From positions 61,357,561 through 61,421,560 of the forward strand of contig NC_088775.1 in the NCBI RefSeq assembly GCF_954871325.1: 64,000 bases of DNA, written 5' to 3'. Numbering within the stretch: position 1 is the stretch's first letter; the number at the start of each line of letters is the position of its first letter. This document shows positions 35,491 through 47,292 of the stretch, in pieces. The notes beneath the pieces were generated by a model. It searched no databases, was not told the DNA's origin, and saw nothing but the letters and a program-made list of their open reading frames with translations. The position numbers and the translations under genes were made by a program. The stretch comes from Gordionus sp. m RMFG-2023 (lineage: Eukaryota > Nematomorpha > Gordioida > Chordodea > Parachordodidae).

Positions 35491-36499
35491 GTACAAAAAT
35501 TTACATGATATTTGATGATTAGTATTTTTTTTAATATTTGATATTTTTTTATAAAATTTATATAATTATCTATATTCGACATTCAATTAATAAAATATAT
35601 AATAAAATTTGCATTTTTTATATACTCTTTGGTGATCAAAATATAATTAAAGAAAGGTCTCAGAAAAAAAAATTTATTTCAGTAACTTTAGTAAAATTTG
35701 CATAACTGTTTTTAGAAGTAACTATTAATCTAAAATTTTGTATTTATTATTTCCAATAATATTTGAATATATATTCAATATTTGTAGATCTCAAATTTTA
35801 ATATGTTCTGAGATATAGCTAATCAAAATTTGGGATAAAATAGACCCCACCTTTGTAGTTAAGGGATTTTTTTCCACCTTTGTAGTGAAGGATCAAAAAG
35901 TATGGGTTGAATTTTAAAAGGAGAAATATTTATATGCTAGGTTTATAATAAATATTCATATTTAAAAGTGCCTTTCGCGACTCGAATTGATAGAGTAAAA
36001 TAAAAAAAATATAAAATATTTTCAGTATAAAAAAACGAAATCTATCCAATTGAATAAGTTAGGTCAGGTTTATTATTTCGTCAAAACTAAAAAACCAAGA
36101 ATTTGACAATCCATAAATTATTTGGCTCGTAATATAAATTTGAGTTCTTGCTGTTTAATGTCGTTGTACATTGTAAAAGCACGACTTTACTTAAATAACG
36201 CTCAAATTATAGAAGTTAGAAGGCACCACTTTTTAATATTTTACAATCTAAAGCCATCAAAAATTTAAGAAACATGATGAGCCAATATTTTTTATTCAAA
36301 AAAAATTAGATCGGTTATTTTTTAAAATTAAATGGGATAGGACCTTACTAACAACAAACCTGGTTAATAATATATTTTTTTAATAATTTTGAAATAATAA
36401 ATAATTTTCAAAATATCTTTATTCTAACCTTGTTTAATAAAAAGAGTTTAAAAATATTACATATGACAATTATCAGTTTTCAATTTTATATATAAAAAA

Positions 36500-37341
36500 A
36501 TCAAAAATAACGATTATTTGTGGTACATCTTCACTGAAATTTTAATTTGACATATTAATAATATCTATTTTTACTCATTTGCTTTAAAAAAATTTAAAAA
36601 ATTTCAATAATAACGATTATGATAATTGTCACTTTCCTGTAGTACATCTTCACTGAAATTTTAATTTAACATGTTAACAATATCTATTTTTACCTATTTG
36701 CTTTAAAAAAATTCAAAAAAGTTCAAAAATAACGATTATGACAATTGTCACTTTCCTGTAGTACATCTTCACTGAAATTTTAATTTAACATGTTAACAAT
36801 ATCTATTTTTACCCATTTGCTTTAAAATTTTTTTAAAAAGGTTCAAAAATAACGATTATGACAATTGTCACTTTCCTGTGGTACATCTTCACTGAAATTT
36901 TAATTTAAAACATATTAACAATATCTATTTTTACCCATTTGCTTTAAAAAAAATTAAAAAAGTTCAATAATAACGATTATGATAATTGTCACTTTCCTGT
37001 GGTTCATCTTCACTGAAATTTTACTTTAACATGTTAACAATATCTATTTTTACCCATTTGCTTTAAAAAAATTTAAAAAAGTTCAATAATAACGATTATG
37101 ATAATTGTCACTTTCCTGTGGTTCATCTTCACTGAAATTTTAATTTAACATGTTAACAATATCTATGCTTTAAAGAAATTTTCAAAAATAACGATTATAA
37201 CAATTGTCACTTTTCTATGGTACATCTTCATTGAAATTTTATTTTTACATCTTAATATTAATAATTATAACCTATTTAATTTACGATATAATAAATCAAA
37301 TAAGTTAAAAATAACGATTATTACAATTTCCACTTTTTTAT
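36500..37341 (-). repeat. Satellite array of the right arm B
   Basis: About six 119-bp units carry TGACAATTGTCA or TGATAATTGTCA followed by CTTTCCTGT(A/G)G. The array ends at TTTTTTATGTT (37341), after which Gypsy pol sequence resumes. Confidence 0.8.
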
Positions 37342-37368
37342 GTTAAAAAGTCCCATATAAATCTAATA

Positions 37369-38234
37369 TCAGGATTGAACTTCTCTTAGAAGTGTAACTC
37401 CTGTAGTTTCATTAAGCGTATTTCTGTAATTAAATAAAAATTTGTCAAGTGCGATGTCTAAGTCAATTTTGATATTCCTTTTCATATGTGTTTTGAACGT
37501 TCTCACCATGCGTTCTACCTGGCCATTGAATTGCTGGTGATAAGCAGATGTGAGCACATGTTTGATAACATAATCATTGCAAAATTTTTCAAAATCATTA
37601 CTTGTGAAGTTAGTGCCGTTATCATAGTTTCAGGTAATCCATATAGCGAAATAGTTTTTAAAATTTCTTTTAAAGTAACATCGGTCTTAATATTTTTAAC
37701 AGGAACAATAATAGGAAATTTACTGTAGGCATCGACTATTATCAACCAATTTCTTGTGAAGAACGGACCCCCATAATCTATGTGTATCCTTTCAAATGGT
37801 TTGGTTGCCGAAACCCATGATTTTTGTATCTTTTTAGGATTGTCATGATATATGATCGTCACAACTTTTCACTTCCATATCTATGTCATTATTTATACCA
37901 GACCACCACATGTAATCTTTGGCTAAGGATTTGATTTTTCCTGCTCCCAAGTGACCTTCATGTAATGACTGTAGTACATTTTTTTTATAGAAGACGGAAT
38001 TATGATTTTGTTGCTTTTGTAAAGACAATCCTTGACTATACTTAATTCCAATTCAATTTTTTTATAGATATTATTCTTTATAGGCCTGTTGTTCTTAATA
38101 TCATTTATGACTTGTTTTAATTCAATATCTTTCAAAGTTTCATCACGAATTTGATTAAAATTGATAGGTAAATCCCCATAGTCATTTATTATAGTGATAT
38201 TTTCAACAACTTTATCATGACATTCTTGTGGCAA
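37369..38234 (-). pseudogene. Gypsy integrase region (fossil)
   Basis: Minus-strand pieces show the zinc-binding part (LHEGHLGAGKIKSLAKDYMW), the core (FERIHIDYGGPFF; VDAYSKFP) and the segment SAYHQQFNGQVERMVRTFK. These are standard features of Ty3/Gypsy integrases. The pieces are in order but in different frames; the gene is a fossil. Confidence 0.85.
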
Positions 38235-38292
38235 TCTCGAGAGACAATCAGGAACAACATTATATTTACCGGCTTTATACTTTATATTAAAA

Positions 38293-39841
38293 TCATATCC
38301 TCCTAATGTTATGTTCCACTTCTGTAGTCTTAAGGATACTTGGTAAAGATGTGAACAAGAGGTTTATGGTCAGTAATATTGTAAATTTTGTGCCGATTAA
38401 GTATTCCTGAAACCTCTTTATGGCGAACATAATAGCGAGAGCCTCACGCTCAATATTGGTATAATTCAATTCGGATTTTAATAAAGTTCTAGAAGCGAAA
38501 GCTATAGGTTTTTCTTTACCGTCTTTTTCAGTATAAAATAATACGGCTCCTAAACCACATTTAGATGCGTCAGTGGCTATCCCTATAGGTAATTCAGGGT
38601 TAAAATATGTCAAAGCAGGAGGAAGACTAATCAACTTCTTAAGATCATTAAAACTTTTAGAGTGTTCTAAGTTCCAAGCCCATTTTTCTTTGTTGACGAT
38701 TTTATATAGAGGATCGGCTATTTCTGCAAAATTGTTCAAAAATTTTCTATAGTAGTCCCAGAAATGTTGATAATTCAGCAGCTGATTTTGGTTCTGGCAT
38801 ATTAATTATTGCTTCAATTTTGTCGTGATTAGCATGAATCCCCTGGCATCAATATCATGACCCAGGAACCTCACTTTGTTTATAAAAAATAAACTTTTGG
38901 CCAGGTTAGGTACTAACCCATACGATAATATTCTCCCAAACACCTTTTTGATGTTGTTTAAATGTGCTTCATCGTTATTTCCAGTCATCAATGTAAAATA
39001 TAACATCTTTCATATCACTGAAAATCTGATCCATGATTTGTTGGAATATAGCAGATGAAGTTTTCAACCCAAAAAGAAGTCTGGTAAATTGGTAGTATCC
39101 CTTATGTGTGGATATAGTCAAAAATTTTCTGCTATTTTAATCGATCGGAACTTGTAGAAAAGCATTTTTGAAATCGATTTTGGTAATTTTTTTTCTTTCT
39201 GAAAGTTTAGCTATAAGATCTATTTATACGTGGAAGTGGGTATCTAAAATCTTCGAGAGCTTGGTTTATAGTGTCTTTAAAATCTGCGCAAAGCCTGATG
39301 CTCCCATCATCGTTGTATACGGCTGTTATAGGGCTCGCCCATCGCACATCATTTACAGGCTCAATAATTTTTTCGTGTATCCATCTATTCAGTTCTTCGC
39401 CCACAAGATCAATCTTTGAATACGGTATACGTCTTGGTGGTATTATTTTAGGTTGGGTGTCACATCTTAAATGTAATTTGACATTTACTTTGTTAATTGG
39501 TTCGCTAGTCAATTTGGATTCACAATCTTTAATAAGTTTATTGATTTTGTCTTCATAATTGGTGTCGACATTTCCTATGAATTTATTTAAAATATTTTTA
39601 AAGGCATTGATCCAGATTCTTCTTAATAATGCGTTCTTTCTCGACTCTACAACTACTGCTAGTAAATATTTAGTGATTCCTTCATATTAAATTGAGTTGT
39701 CCCGATGATTTTAATCAAGTTTCCGTCGTAGGCTGTAAGCCGCGAACTGGATTTCTTCATTTCTCTTATGCCAATTAGCCATATCATGAGGTATGATGGT
39801 ATACTTTGATCCAGTGCCAACCTGCATAGTTGTAGTAACAT
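38293..39841 (-). pseudogene. Gypsy reverse transcriptase and RNase H region (fossil)
   Basis: RNase H is seen at 38293-38739 (IATDASKCGLGAVLFY; NYTNIEREALAIMFAIKRF), the RT thumb and palm parts at 38806-39006 (LSYGLVPNLAKSLFF; VRFLGHDI), and the N-terminal RT part at 39207-39512 (WASPITAVYNDDGSIRLCAD; DFRYPLPRI). The RT, RNase H, integrase order on the minus strand supports Ty3/Gypsy. Several breaks. Confidence 0.88.
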
Positions 39842-39980
39842 TATTTAATTTCAAAGTAGTCATAAAAGCACTGTCATCACCTTTGTCTGTATTTTCAGCC
39901 AGGTTGTTGACATTGAAATTATTCTCATTATTGTCTTTGGCAGTGCCAACTTTATTTTCCCCAACTTCTTCCATGTTCAT
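39711..39980 (-). pseudogene. Gypsy aspartic protease region (fossil)
   Basis: A retropepsin-like segment (TMQVGTGSKYTIIP) follows an Asn/acidic stretch on the minus strand between gag and RT, the expected place. Identification is by position and overall resemblance. Confidence 0.6.
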
Positions 39981-40037
39981 ATTACAATTATTGCAAGTTT
40001 TGATTATCGTTTTCTTTGATTAAAATCCTTCCACCGA

Positions 40038-41054
40038 TTACGATCTATTCGATTTGTTTTCTTTGGTTATCATTATTATGACACCTGCCTTCATAATTAT
40101 TTGAATTGTTGTTATAAGATCGGTAATTATTATGATTTTGATCGTCACATTGAATCTGTCTCCTCTGATTATAATTAAACCAGGCGTTGTTCCTACCATA
40201 GTTGTTGTTATAAGATTGATAATTATTATTATGAAAGTTTCTGTTGCTATTGTTATACCGATAATTGTAATTTTGATAGTTACCATCATTATACTGATTA
40301 TTTGTATAGTTATTATTATTATAATTGTTATTGTTTCTAACGTTACTAAAATTCCTATTCCTGTTGTCGTTAACATTACTAAAATTGTTATCACCCTAAT
40401 TTCTATTCCCACTGTTAAAATTTTGCCTCGAATAATAATTAGGTCTATTATAGTTACTATTAATCTCATTCCTATTAGAAGTACTTTGGATATCTAAATT
40501 CTTATCATTATTTCTATTATTGTCATTATTTTTATTAAATTTTTTATCCCTACTAAAAACATAATTAACATTGTCACTTTCTGATTTAATATTAATACTA
40601 TCTAATTTTCTTCCTATTTCAATCATTTCGTCTAATGTGTAATTAATATTTTTGTTTAATTTATTTTTTATATTGTCATTTAAACTAGATGTTCTCAATT
40701 TTTCTTTTATACGATCATCATTAATAAATTTACATTGTCTACTTAACTTAGACAGTCTAAAAAACCAATCCAAAAAAGATTCCTTAACACCTTGTGAAGC
40801 AAGGTAATAAAAATTTTAATTTTTTATTAATAATTTTATAATCTTTGATATCTTCCTTAGTACATAATGACTTAATTTTATCGTATAGGTCATCAGATAA
40901 ATTGCTCATCTATGTTTCAAATTTTACTGAGTCGGATAAAATTGTTTGAGAGAAATAATCGTCAAGTCTCTCCAAATAAGTTTCCGTCAAGCACCCCTCC
41001 AATTTTGGGAACTTAACTTCCCTGTTGGACGATATGCTACTTTTATCATCCATA
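40038..41054 (-). pseudogene. Gypsy gag region, Asn-rich (fossil)
   Basis: The minus strand begins near 41054 with a gag-like segment (EVKFPKLEGCLTETYLE). It continues through 40396-40773 (FRLSKLSRQCKFINDD; INYTLDEMIEIGRKLD) and ends in a very Asn/Tyr-rich stretch. The helical part followed by a low-complexity basic tail fits gag of Gypsy elements. Several breaks. Confidence 0.65.
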
Positions 41055-41104
41055 ATGCAGATTTTTATTTTACAACTTTATTTAAATTAGCAAAATATTG
41101 TCAC

Positions 41105-42959
41105 CAGGCGCGTACGCAGGAATTTGGTCTGGAGGGGGGGGGGGGTAAAATTTTTCAAGAATTATTATTGTTTTTTAAAAATATCAAGCATAAATTTATC
41201 AGGACTAATAACTATTTCTAAAACACAATTTTAAATTAATGTGAATTATAAAAAAATTAAATGTAAAGAATCACTTAAATGACCCAAAATAGAAATTTAA
41301 ATTTTTTGAGCCTTTACACAAAAAATTTCTTAGGAATAATTGCATTTTGTATGTTATATATTTACAATGTAAAATCCAATCTTCGTTGTGATTGAGCTAA
41401 TTTTTCAATTATCACATCCTTGCTTGTCGTCAAATGCCTATGAATATTCAAAAGATCCAAACTTTTCCATTTACTTTTAGATGTTGTACTTCTTAGTATG
41501 TTTTTCAGAGACCTGCAGGCCCGGCCCCCGGGCTGGACAGTATTTTAGTTTTTTAAATATACCCGGGCTGGGCCCGAAATTTTTTAAAAAAAACACCCAA
41601 GCCGGGCCTGAATTATTTTAAAAAAACGCCCAATTCGGGCTGTATTTTTTAAAACAGCCTATATTTTAAATCGATATTATTAGCTATAAAAATCAAAAAT
41701 AAATATAATTTATTTTTAAAAAATCCGAGCCGGGCCTGAAAATTTTATTTTAAAAAAAGCCGGGCCGGGCCTGAAAATTTTTTTAAAAAACCCAGGCCAG
41801 GCCGTAAAAAATCTTTAAAAAAAATCCGGGCCGTGCCCTGCAAATGGTACTTCTGCAGGCCTCTGTTATTCTTCTTAAAAAAGAGAATGTTCTCTCATTA
41901 GTTTACTAATGGGAAGAGTTTATAAACCCTTTTAATACATTGAGAATTTAATCTAAAATGTGTTTGAAATAATGCAGAGCATCCATAGCATTTTGGAACA
42001 ATATCAACAATATTTAATCTTTTAAACATAGTTATTCAGCTAGTAAGGTATCATAAGATACTTTAACATCTTCATAATAAAAATCTAACAAATATTTTTT
42101 TTTCTATCACCATCTGAAAAAGGTTGGGAAGGCTTTTGTCGAAGTAATATTTGCAGATTAGTAAGTGCTGCATGATGAATTAAAAATTCATTTATTTGGG
42201 TTATAGATGTATCTGTATTTAAGATATACTCTTCTACTGATCCTATATTAATGTTTTAACGACTTGCTACAAGTCGAGGGAGACAAATATTATACACGTA
42301 TAGCTCTGCTTTTGACTCAACAATAAAATATGAAATTCTTCATCAACTTTAGCCTTAATTTCTTTGAGTTCTGATAAAATGCTCTCCACTATTCTCATCT
42401 TCTTAATCAAGTCAATGTCATGTTTTTGAAAAGTAATACTTAAAATAGTTGTATGATTAAATGATACATTCTAATGAGAAATAAAATTTGGAATAAGCAT
42501 TTTATAATTTTCTTGCTCCTGAGGAAATATTTTTTTCAGGTCATTGTGATATTTCAGTAATAGAATTAATAATCGGCTCTTCTAACTCCATAAAAGCTGT
42601 TACTGCTTGATGGCGGATACTCTATCTCGTGGACAAGGTTGCAATTTCTTTCTCCCTTTTGGACAATTTCAGAAATAATTATTATTTGACTAGAAATTTA
42701 GATAAATAATACGCCACTAAAATTTGAAAATAATAGGTAAATTACGCCAAGGAAAACTTGAAATCGAAATTAATTGATAAAATAACTTAGTAGATGAATG
42801 TGATAAATAAATGTAATTAAATATATATATGAGATAAAAATAAATATTAACAAATATAAATAAATAACAATAATATTTTTGAAAAATATATCCGGCATCT
42901 GCATTCCTTGGCTTGGGGGGGGATTTGTCTTTCTGCCACCCCCGCTGAGTACGCCAATG
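41105..42959 (-). mobile_element. Composite hAT, copy 1 (with a nested MITE)
   Basis: The ends are CAGGCGCGTACGCAGG (41105) and GAGTACGCCAATG (42959), with flanks ATTGTCAC and ATTGTCAG (7 of 8 alike). It is the same composite as at 53016-54988 and 57758-59572. It contains a GC-motif MITE at 41506-41865 and decayed coding for a DUF4371-like hAT on the minus strand. It is inserted in the 5' part of the Gypsy fossil. A G-run lies just inside the left end. Confidence 0.85.
41506..41865. mobile_element. GC-motif hAT MITE nested in composite copy 1
   Basis: The ends are CAGAGACCTGCAGGCCCGGC and CTTCTGCAGGCCTCTG. The interior alternates GGGCCGGG blocks with A/T runs. Flanks GTTTTTC and GTTATTC are similar, consistent with an old target duplication. 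Confidence 0.75.
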
Positions 42960-43226
42960 ATTGTCAGTCACTATTATATATTCAATTTTTTTTTTATCCA
43001 AATTGTAAATTTTTATTTTAAAACTTTATTTAAATTAGCATAAAGATATATTGTCGTTGTAAAGTCATATAAATTTTTTTTTTACTTTGTGTGTGTCCTT
43101 TATATCGAATAATTTTTATAATTTATTACATAATTTTAAAAATATTTTTTTATTTTTTATATTTATCGGCATATGCACAATATATATGAGATTTTTTATA
43201 TATCATTGTGCGTGAGTTACCATACA

Positions 43227-43237
43227 GCGGGGCACCA
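43227..43237 (-). promoter_or_regulatory. Primer-binding-like site of the Gypsy fossil
   Basis: TGGTGCCCCGC on the minus strand abuts the 5' LTR. A TGG start directly after the LTR is the rule for tRNA-primed LTR elements. The tRNA was not identified. Confidence 0.6.
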
Positions 43238-43472
43238 TGTTATATATCAATAACGGTTGTGTTGTATGGAGAAGAAAAAATGTTTTATTAATTATAAATA
43301 TATCTAAAACTAAAAATGATTAAAAATAAATATAAAATAAGGTATGTATATATATATATATATATATGTATTATAAAAAACAATTTAAACGAAATACATG
43401 GTTAAAGGCTAACATGTTTAAAATAAAAGCAATTTAAGTTAAACAAATTTAAAAAGTCAATCTCGATTAACA
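43238..43472 (-). repeat. 5' LTR of the Gypsy fossil
   Basis: 235 bp, direct counterpart of 29351-29571. On the minus strand it starts TGTTAATCGAGATTG and ends TATATAACA, next to the primer-binding-like TGGTGCCCCGC (43227-43237). GAATG follows at 43473. Confidence 0.85.
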
Positions 43473-43610
43473 GAATGTCATTATATTAGTTACAAATTTG
43501 ATTATAAAAAGATCGAATTTAATTTTATATTTACAGTGAAAAATTATATTGATTCGTGAATAAAGCAAAAAAATATTTCTCGTAATTCCGCAATTTTTCA
43601 GAAGTCAACA

Positions 43611-44780
43611 CTTTTAAATATAATTTAAAAGGATTAGACATTCTCAGCAAGCTCATATAATGCATTCATTGTAAGGGGGTTCTTAATTGAATTTATTATC
43701 TAAAAAATAACTCCTTTATATTGACAAAATTAAAATAATTTAAGTTATTCTTTTTAAAATTTCTGAAATGAGTATTATTACAATTAAAATGGTGTAATTA
43801 ATAATGAAAAAACCGGAAATTTTTTAGGGGGCTAGGCATAGGTTTTAAAGAGGGTTTGCATCCAGAGAAAATCCTGTCATGTAGACACTGGTCTCATGGC
43901 CATGACTGCAAATTAACCAGCATCTATTATTTGTGTGACTACTATAATTTAAGATTATTATTCCTGATGCTGAGAGCATTTGATTGCATAATTTGGATGA
44001 GCAATAATTGTCAACTGTCTAATCGTTTATATATCATTAAAAATGGAAGTTAATTTTTTAGAAATTTAATATCTAACAATAATTTTATCGATTACTTATC
44101 TAACTTCCATAATGACATCTAAAAGGAAGCTCTAACCACCATATAGTTTTATGATTTTGATTAGTCATTTATATCCTCTTTTTCAAGAATTATTGATTTG
44201 GTTAGGCCTACAAATTTTTCCTTATTATTCCATTTTATAAAACATTCTCTAAATTGTTAACACACGTATATTAGTTTAATGACCTTTTGTCAATGTAGGT
44301 TGCTAAGAATTATATCTCCCTGTATAGTTTTTAAAAACTATTAAGGTTAAGCTTTTTTTATCACTTGTAATTTTTTAGATAAAAATTTTTTTATATTGGC
44401 AATCGAAAATATAAAATATTGTAATAAATTTATAAATATTTTATATTAAAAAATATTATATTTAGAAATGTCTTGTATTGTTTTAATTTTATTATTGTTT
44501 GCATAATAAATGAGAAAATATGAAATTTAGAATAATTGTTCAGAGCTTGGCAATTTCAATTAAAAAGTATAATATAATAATATAAAACCCGTTGAGTCCC
44601 CTGAGATTGTAAAAGCTAATGACGCCCTTGCTAATGATAAAGCAAAAGTGTCACTTACTTTCTGACAGTCATATATCATTTTTAAAAAAATAAATTATGG
44701 TATATGTATTTAAATATATTATTCAGTGAGCTCTTATTTTTATAAAACTACGGGGTTTTTAGACCATAAATCTGCCTAAA
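43611..44780. other. Non-coding stretch
   Basis: AT-rich DNA with a short open frame at 43856-44053 that matches nothing I recognise. No terminal repeats or tandem array seen. Confidence 0.4.
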
Positions 44781-44929
44781 CTAAATTAAACTATATATGT
44801 ATATCTTTATTATTGCATTCACTAGAAAATATATATTATCATCATGATAAGATAATCCAATTAAACTGTAATATAAAATATATGAAATATAATAATATAT
44901 AGCATTTATAACATTTCCACACACCTAGG

Positions 44930-47140
44930 ATTTTAAAACTCCTCAATCAGATGATGTGTAGGTTTCCTCTTGTTTACTGCCTCATTGTTGTTTCTATTCC
45001 TAGAGGCAATTTAGATATATCGATTTAATCAGTACTCTGTTTATCCTAATGGATATCTTAGCACTCTTTCTATCAATTTAGGATATGTTAATTGAATCTT
45101 GTGATTCATAATCATCTTGATACATAACAATTTGTGCATAGTGCCCCACCTTGTGGCAATTGTAACATGTTACCCTTGATAACTTGGATGAGGTTTGAGT
45201 TCATAGGCGTAGCCAGGATTTTAGAATTAAAAAATAATATATTTTATTAGTTTATATAAAATATAATAAATTACTTGTATATACATTAATATAAAAGCAT
45301 GGTAACAATTTATTCCAAACAAATATAAGAAATTTATTTATAAAAAGTAGGTACACATATAGTTGATATTCCTCTATTATATAGAATTGGTTACAAAATA
45401 CTAGGTAAAATTCCACTTTTACAGACATATTTGACAATTAAAGAATATATTACAGTTAATATTTTAACAAATTTTACTAATCAATGCTCTTGATAATAAA
45501 TATAGCAGCAATTTGCATTCAATTATTTAACGCCACCTATTTATTTTAAATAAAAAATGATATTAAAATTAATTTTCATATTATTTATCCCACAATGTTT
45601 TTAAAAGATATTTTCTGATGTCCTTATCAATATTTTATAGTTTTCTGTAAAATATATAATTCGCTATATTGGTAAAAATTACTTGATTGTCATCTGATAA
45701 TTGATAAAATTAGATATATTGTAAATCTACCATATATATATATACTGTAAATCTACGACATATAATATTCCACTGTTTGTATTGTGCTCTAAATTTTTTT
45801 ATTTAATTTATGATTTAATTTTATCAATAGTTTTGTAATTATATTTTACTTGCTTTTATTAGGATAAATAAATTAAAATTACTCACTTTATAAAAAATTA
45901 TATTTGATATATTATATAATTTAGTAATTTTATTATAATTATAATTATAATATATTTCATTTTTGTCTTAAGACTTATTTTTGGCTTATATTCCATTTCT
46001 TTAAAAACACTTTTGGTTCACTTTTTATATATATAAATGTTTTTTTCCAAAAATATATAAATTATGATGAATAGTTTTAGTTTAAAAAAATATCAACTTT
46101 TACATTCTCTCTTTCAAATTATTTTCTAAGATATAGCATATTTTTGGGGGTCAGGGAGTGAGGGGAGGACTAAGGGGATATTTTTTATTAGCTTAAAATG
46201 ATATTCACAAAAAGTGATAAATTTCTGAAGGGGGGATTTCCCCTTGCCCCCCTTCCTAGCTACGCCTATGGGTTTGAGTTATTTCAAATCGTGAACATTA
46301 TTATTTTTACACATATCATTAAAAATGTTGTTATAATTATTATAATAATTGAAATTTCCTTTTTCTTTAAACTAATGTGGGTACTTTTGATTAAAAAGAT
46401 TTCCTTGATTATACTCCAATTGCTCCTTAAGTTTATTAACCTTTTTTTACCATCATATGTGTCACTTTATTCTCATCTTTTTCCATTACCAAAGCCATTT
46501 TTAAAACTTGTTGATAACTCACCCTTTCTTACAGATCATTGTATTTCATCTGGAAATCTGACGTGAATATCTAACTCCAATGCTGCTATTTTTATTCCGG
46601 ACACCATCTGATCTCTTAATCTCTTATCAAGATCTGATTCAAACTTGTACTCTTGTGCCAATTTTTTAAACTACCTGAAAACTTAGCAATAGTTTCGAAT
46701 TCCATTCTTCCTACTTTCAGAACTAAAACGAGTTAAAGTAGGTTTAAAAACAACCTAATCTATTTCTACTATTTCATCATAATAAAGTTCCTTCAAAATT
46801 CTTGAATATACAAATGACCTCTCTCTGCCAAATTACTAATCCCCATGTATAAAAATAATATATTTTTCATGGTTTCCTTATCCACCAATATTCACCTTAT
46901 CTCCAAAACATCATCGTTATATTCAATATAGTCTTAAAAATTGTTTTGTTTATCAAAATTATCTAATTTGTCTTGAGTTATATTTATTGTCACAAATTTT
47001 TTTTTTACTTGATTACCATTGTTGGTTTCACTTAAAATATTAATTTCACTACTCTTACTAATTAGAATGTTTGTTGATTCATCACTTTTACCAATTACAG
47101 TAGTTGGGTTTTCTTCCTTATTCAAATCATTAATCGCCAA
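44930..47140 (-). pseudogene. Gypsy-like gag fossil with zinc-knuckle remains
   Basis: Minus-strand pieces include an acidic start (46934-47140), a core-like segment (LAQEYKFESDLDKRLRDQMV, about 46590-46660) and a zinc-knuckle-like CYNCHKVGHYAQ (about 45140-45180). The order fits gag. A 1.07-kb DNA element (45202-46270) sits between the core and the knuckle. Confidence 0.55.
45202..46270. mobile_element. CATAGGCGTAGCC element with a 10-bp target duplication
   Basis: The ends are CATAGGCGTAGCCAGGATTT and ...CTAGCTACGCCTATG, flanked by perfect 10-bp copies of GGTTTGAGTT (45192-45201 and 46271-46280). A 9-11-bp duplication suggests a Mutator-like element rather than hAT. The inside is AT-rich with no transposase seen. 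Part of it (about 45405-45480) is also found at 26.9-27.1 kb. Confidence 0.7.
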
Positions 47141-47292
47141 TAAACTAAATTATACAACATATATCTTTATTGTTGCATTCACTTGACAATATACAGTCAA
47201 TCATCATGATAATATAATCCAAATAAACTGTAATATAAAATAAATGAAATATAATAATATCTTTTATAGCATTTATCACACTGCCGTGTTAC

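Larger units (their letters stand above)
33491..35892 (+). mobile_element. piggyBac element with an inverted duplicate of its 3' end
   Basis: The outer ends are TCCTTCACTACAAAGGTGG and its inverse, with TTGA (33487) and TCAA (35893) in place of the usual TTAA. The right half holds the end of a transposase gene and its 3' region. The left part, 33491-34170, is an inverted copy of the right part from 35213 outward. Between them lie the 5' end of a BED hAT (34175-34763) and piggyBac coding remains. Confidence 0.65.
30144..37341. mobile_element. Giant palindromic element B with a piggyBac core
   Basis: The left arm (30144-34170) and right arm (35213-37341) are inverted copies of each other and of the arms of giant A. 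From outside they hold AGATCTTC repeats (left only), 119-bp satellite units and a piggyBac end. The left terminus reads TGTTGTACATTTGCTC, close to the A end CAGAGTTGTACATTTGCTC (right end inverted). The right arm stops short, inside the satellite region, so the element lacks one terminus and no target duplication can be read. It lies within the Gypsy fossil and is therefore younger than it. Confidence 0.75.
29351..43472 (-). mobile_element. Ty3/Gypsy LTR retrotransposon fossil holding nested elements
   Basis: Direct LTRs lie at 29351-29571 and 43238-43472, each starting TGTTATATATC and ending ...AACA. They are flanked by the 5-bp duplication GAATG (29346-29350 and 43473-43477). On the minus strand the order is: 5' LTR, a primer-binding-like TGGTGCCCCGC, gag, protease, reverse transcriptase, RNase H, integrase, a purine-rich tract, then the 3' LTR. 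This is the Ty3/Gypsy order. Giant element B and a composite hAT sit inside it, which raises its length to 14.1 kb. The LTRs differ at several places and the coding region has many breaks, so it is an old fossil. Confidence 0.85.
27960..43610 (+). mobile_element. Older LTR retroelement fossil, split by a younger LTR element
   Basis: A segment ending TTTTTCAGAAGTCTACA at 28132 is followed directly by TGGTGACAGTCCGC, which looks like a primer-binding site. A matching segment ends GAAGTCAACA at 43610. The two share CATTATATTAGTTACAAATT and more, and are taken as the 5' and 3' LTRs. Between them on the plus strand lie an aspartic-protease-like piece (28401-28589, with QIDTGSRFSIL) and an integrase-tail-like piece (28951-29214, with RKDGINHMI and KRHLDQIKKR). 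The 3' LTR is split at 29350/43473 by the element at 29351-43472. The copy is old and broken many times over; Ty3/Gypsy-like is the likely family. Confidence 0.65.
44782..47292 (-). mobile_element. LTR-like direct repeats around a gag fossil
   Basis: About 145-155-bp direct repeats lie at 44782-44927 and 47137-47292 (sharing GCATTCACT, ATCATCATGATAA and AAACTGTAATATAAAATA). On the minus strand the right copy holds CTATAAAAG and CAATAAAGA, like a TATA box and poly(A) signal of an LTR. Between them are gag-like remains. The exact ends are unsure, and the copy is a broken fossil with many breaks. Confidence 0.5.

Noticed and set aside
40132-40497. Ile/Val-rich 121-residue frame on the plus strand
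   Set aside because: It is the antisense of the Asn-rich gag tail of the Gypsy fossil.
41130-41150. Long G-runs (also near 3740, 27547, 53042 and 59877) as quadruplex regulators
   Set aside because: Those at 41.1 and 53.0 kb sit inside the terminal repeats of the composite hATs, and run lengths vary between copies as for slippage. No link to a gene was seen.
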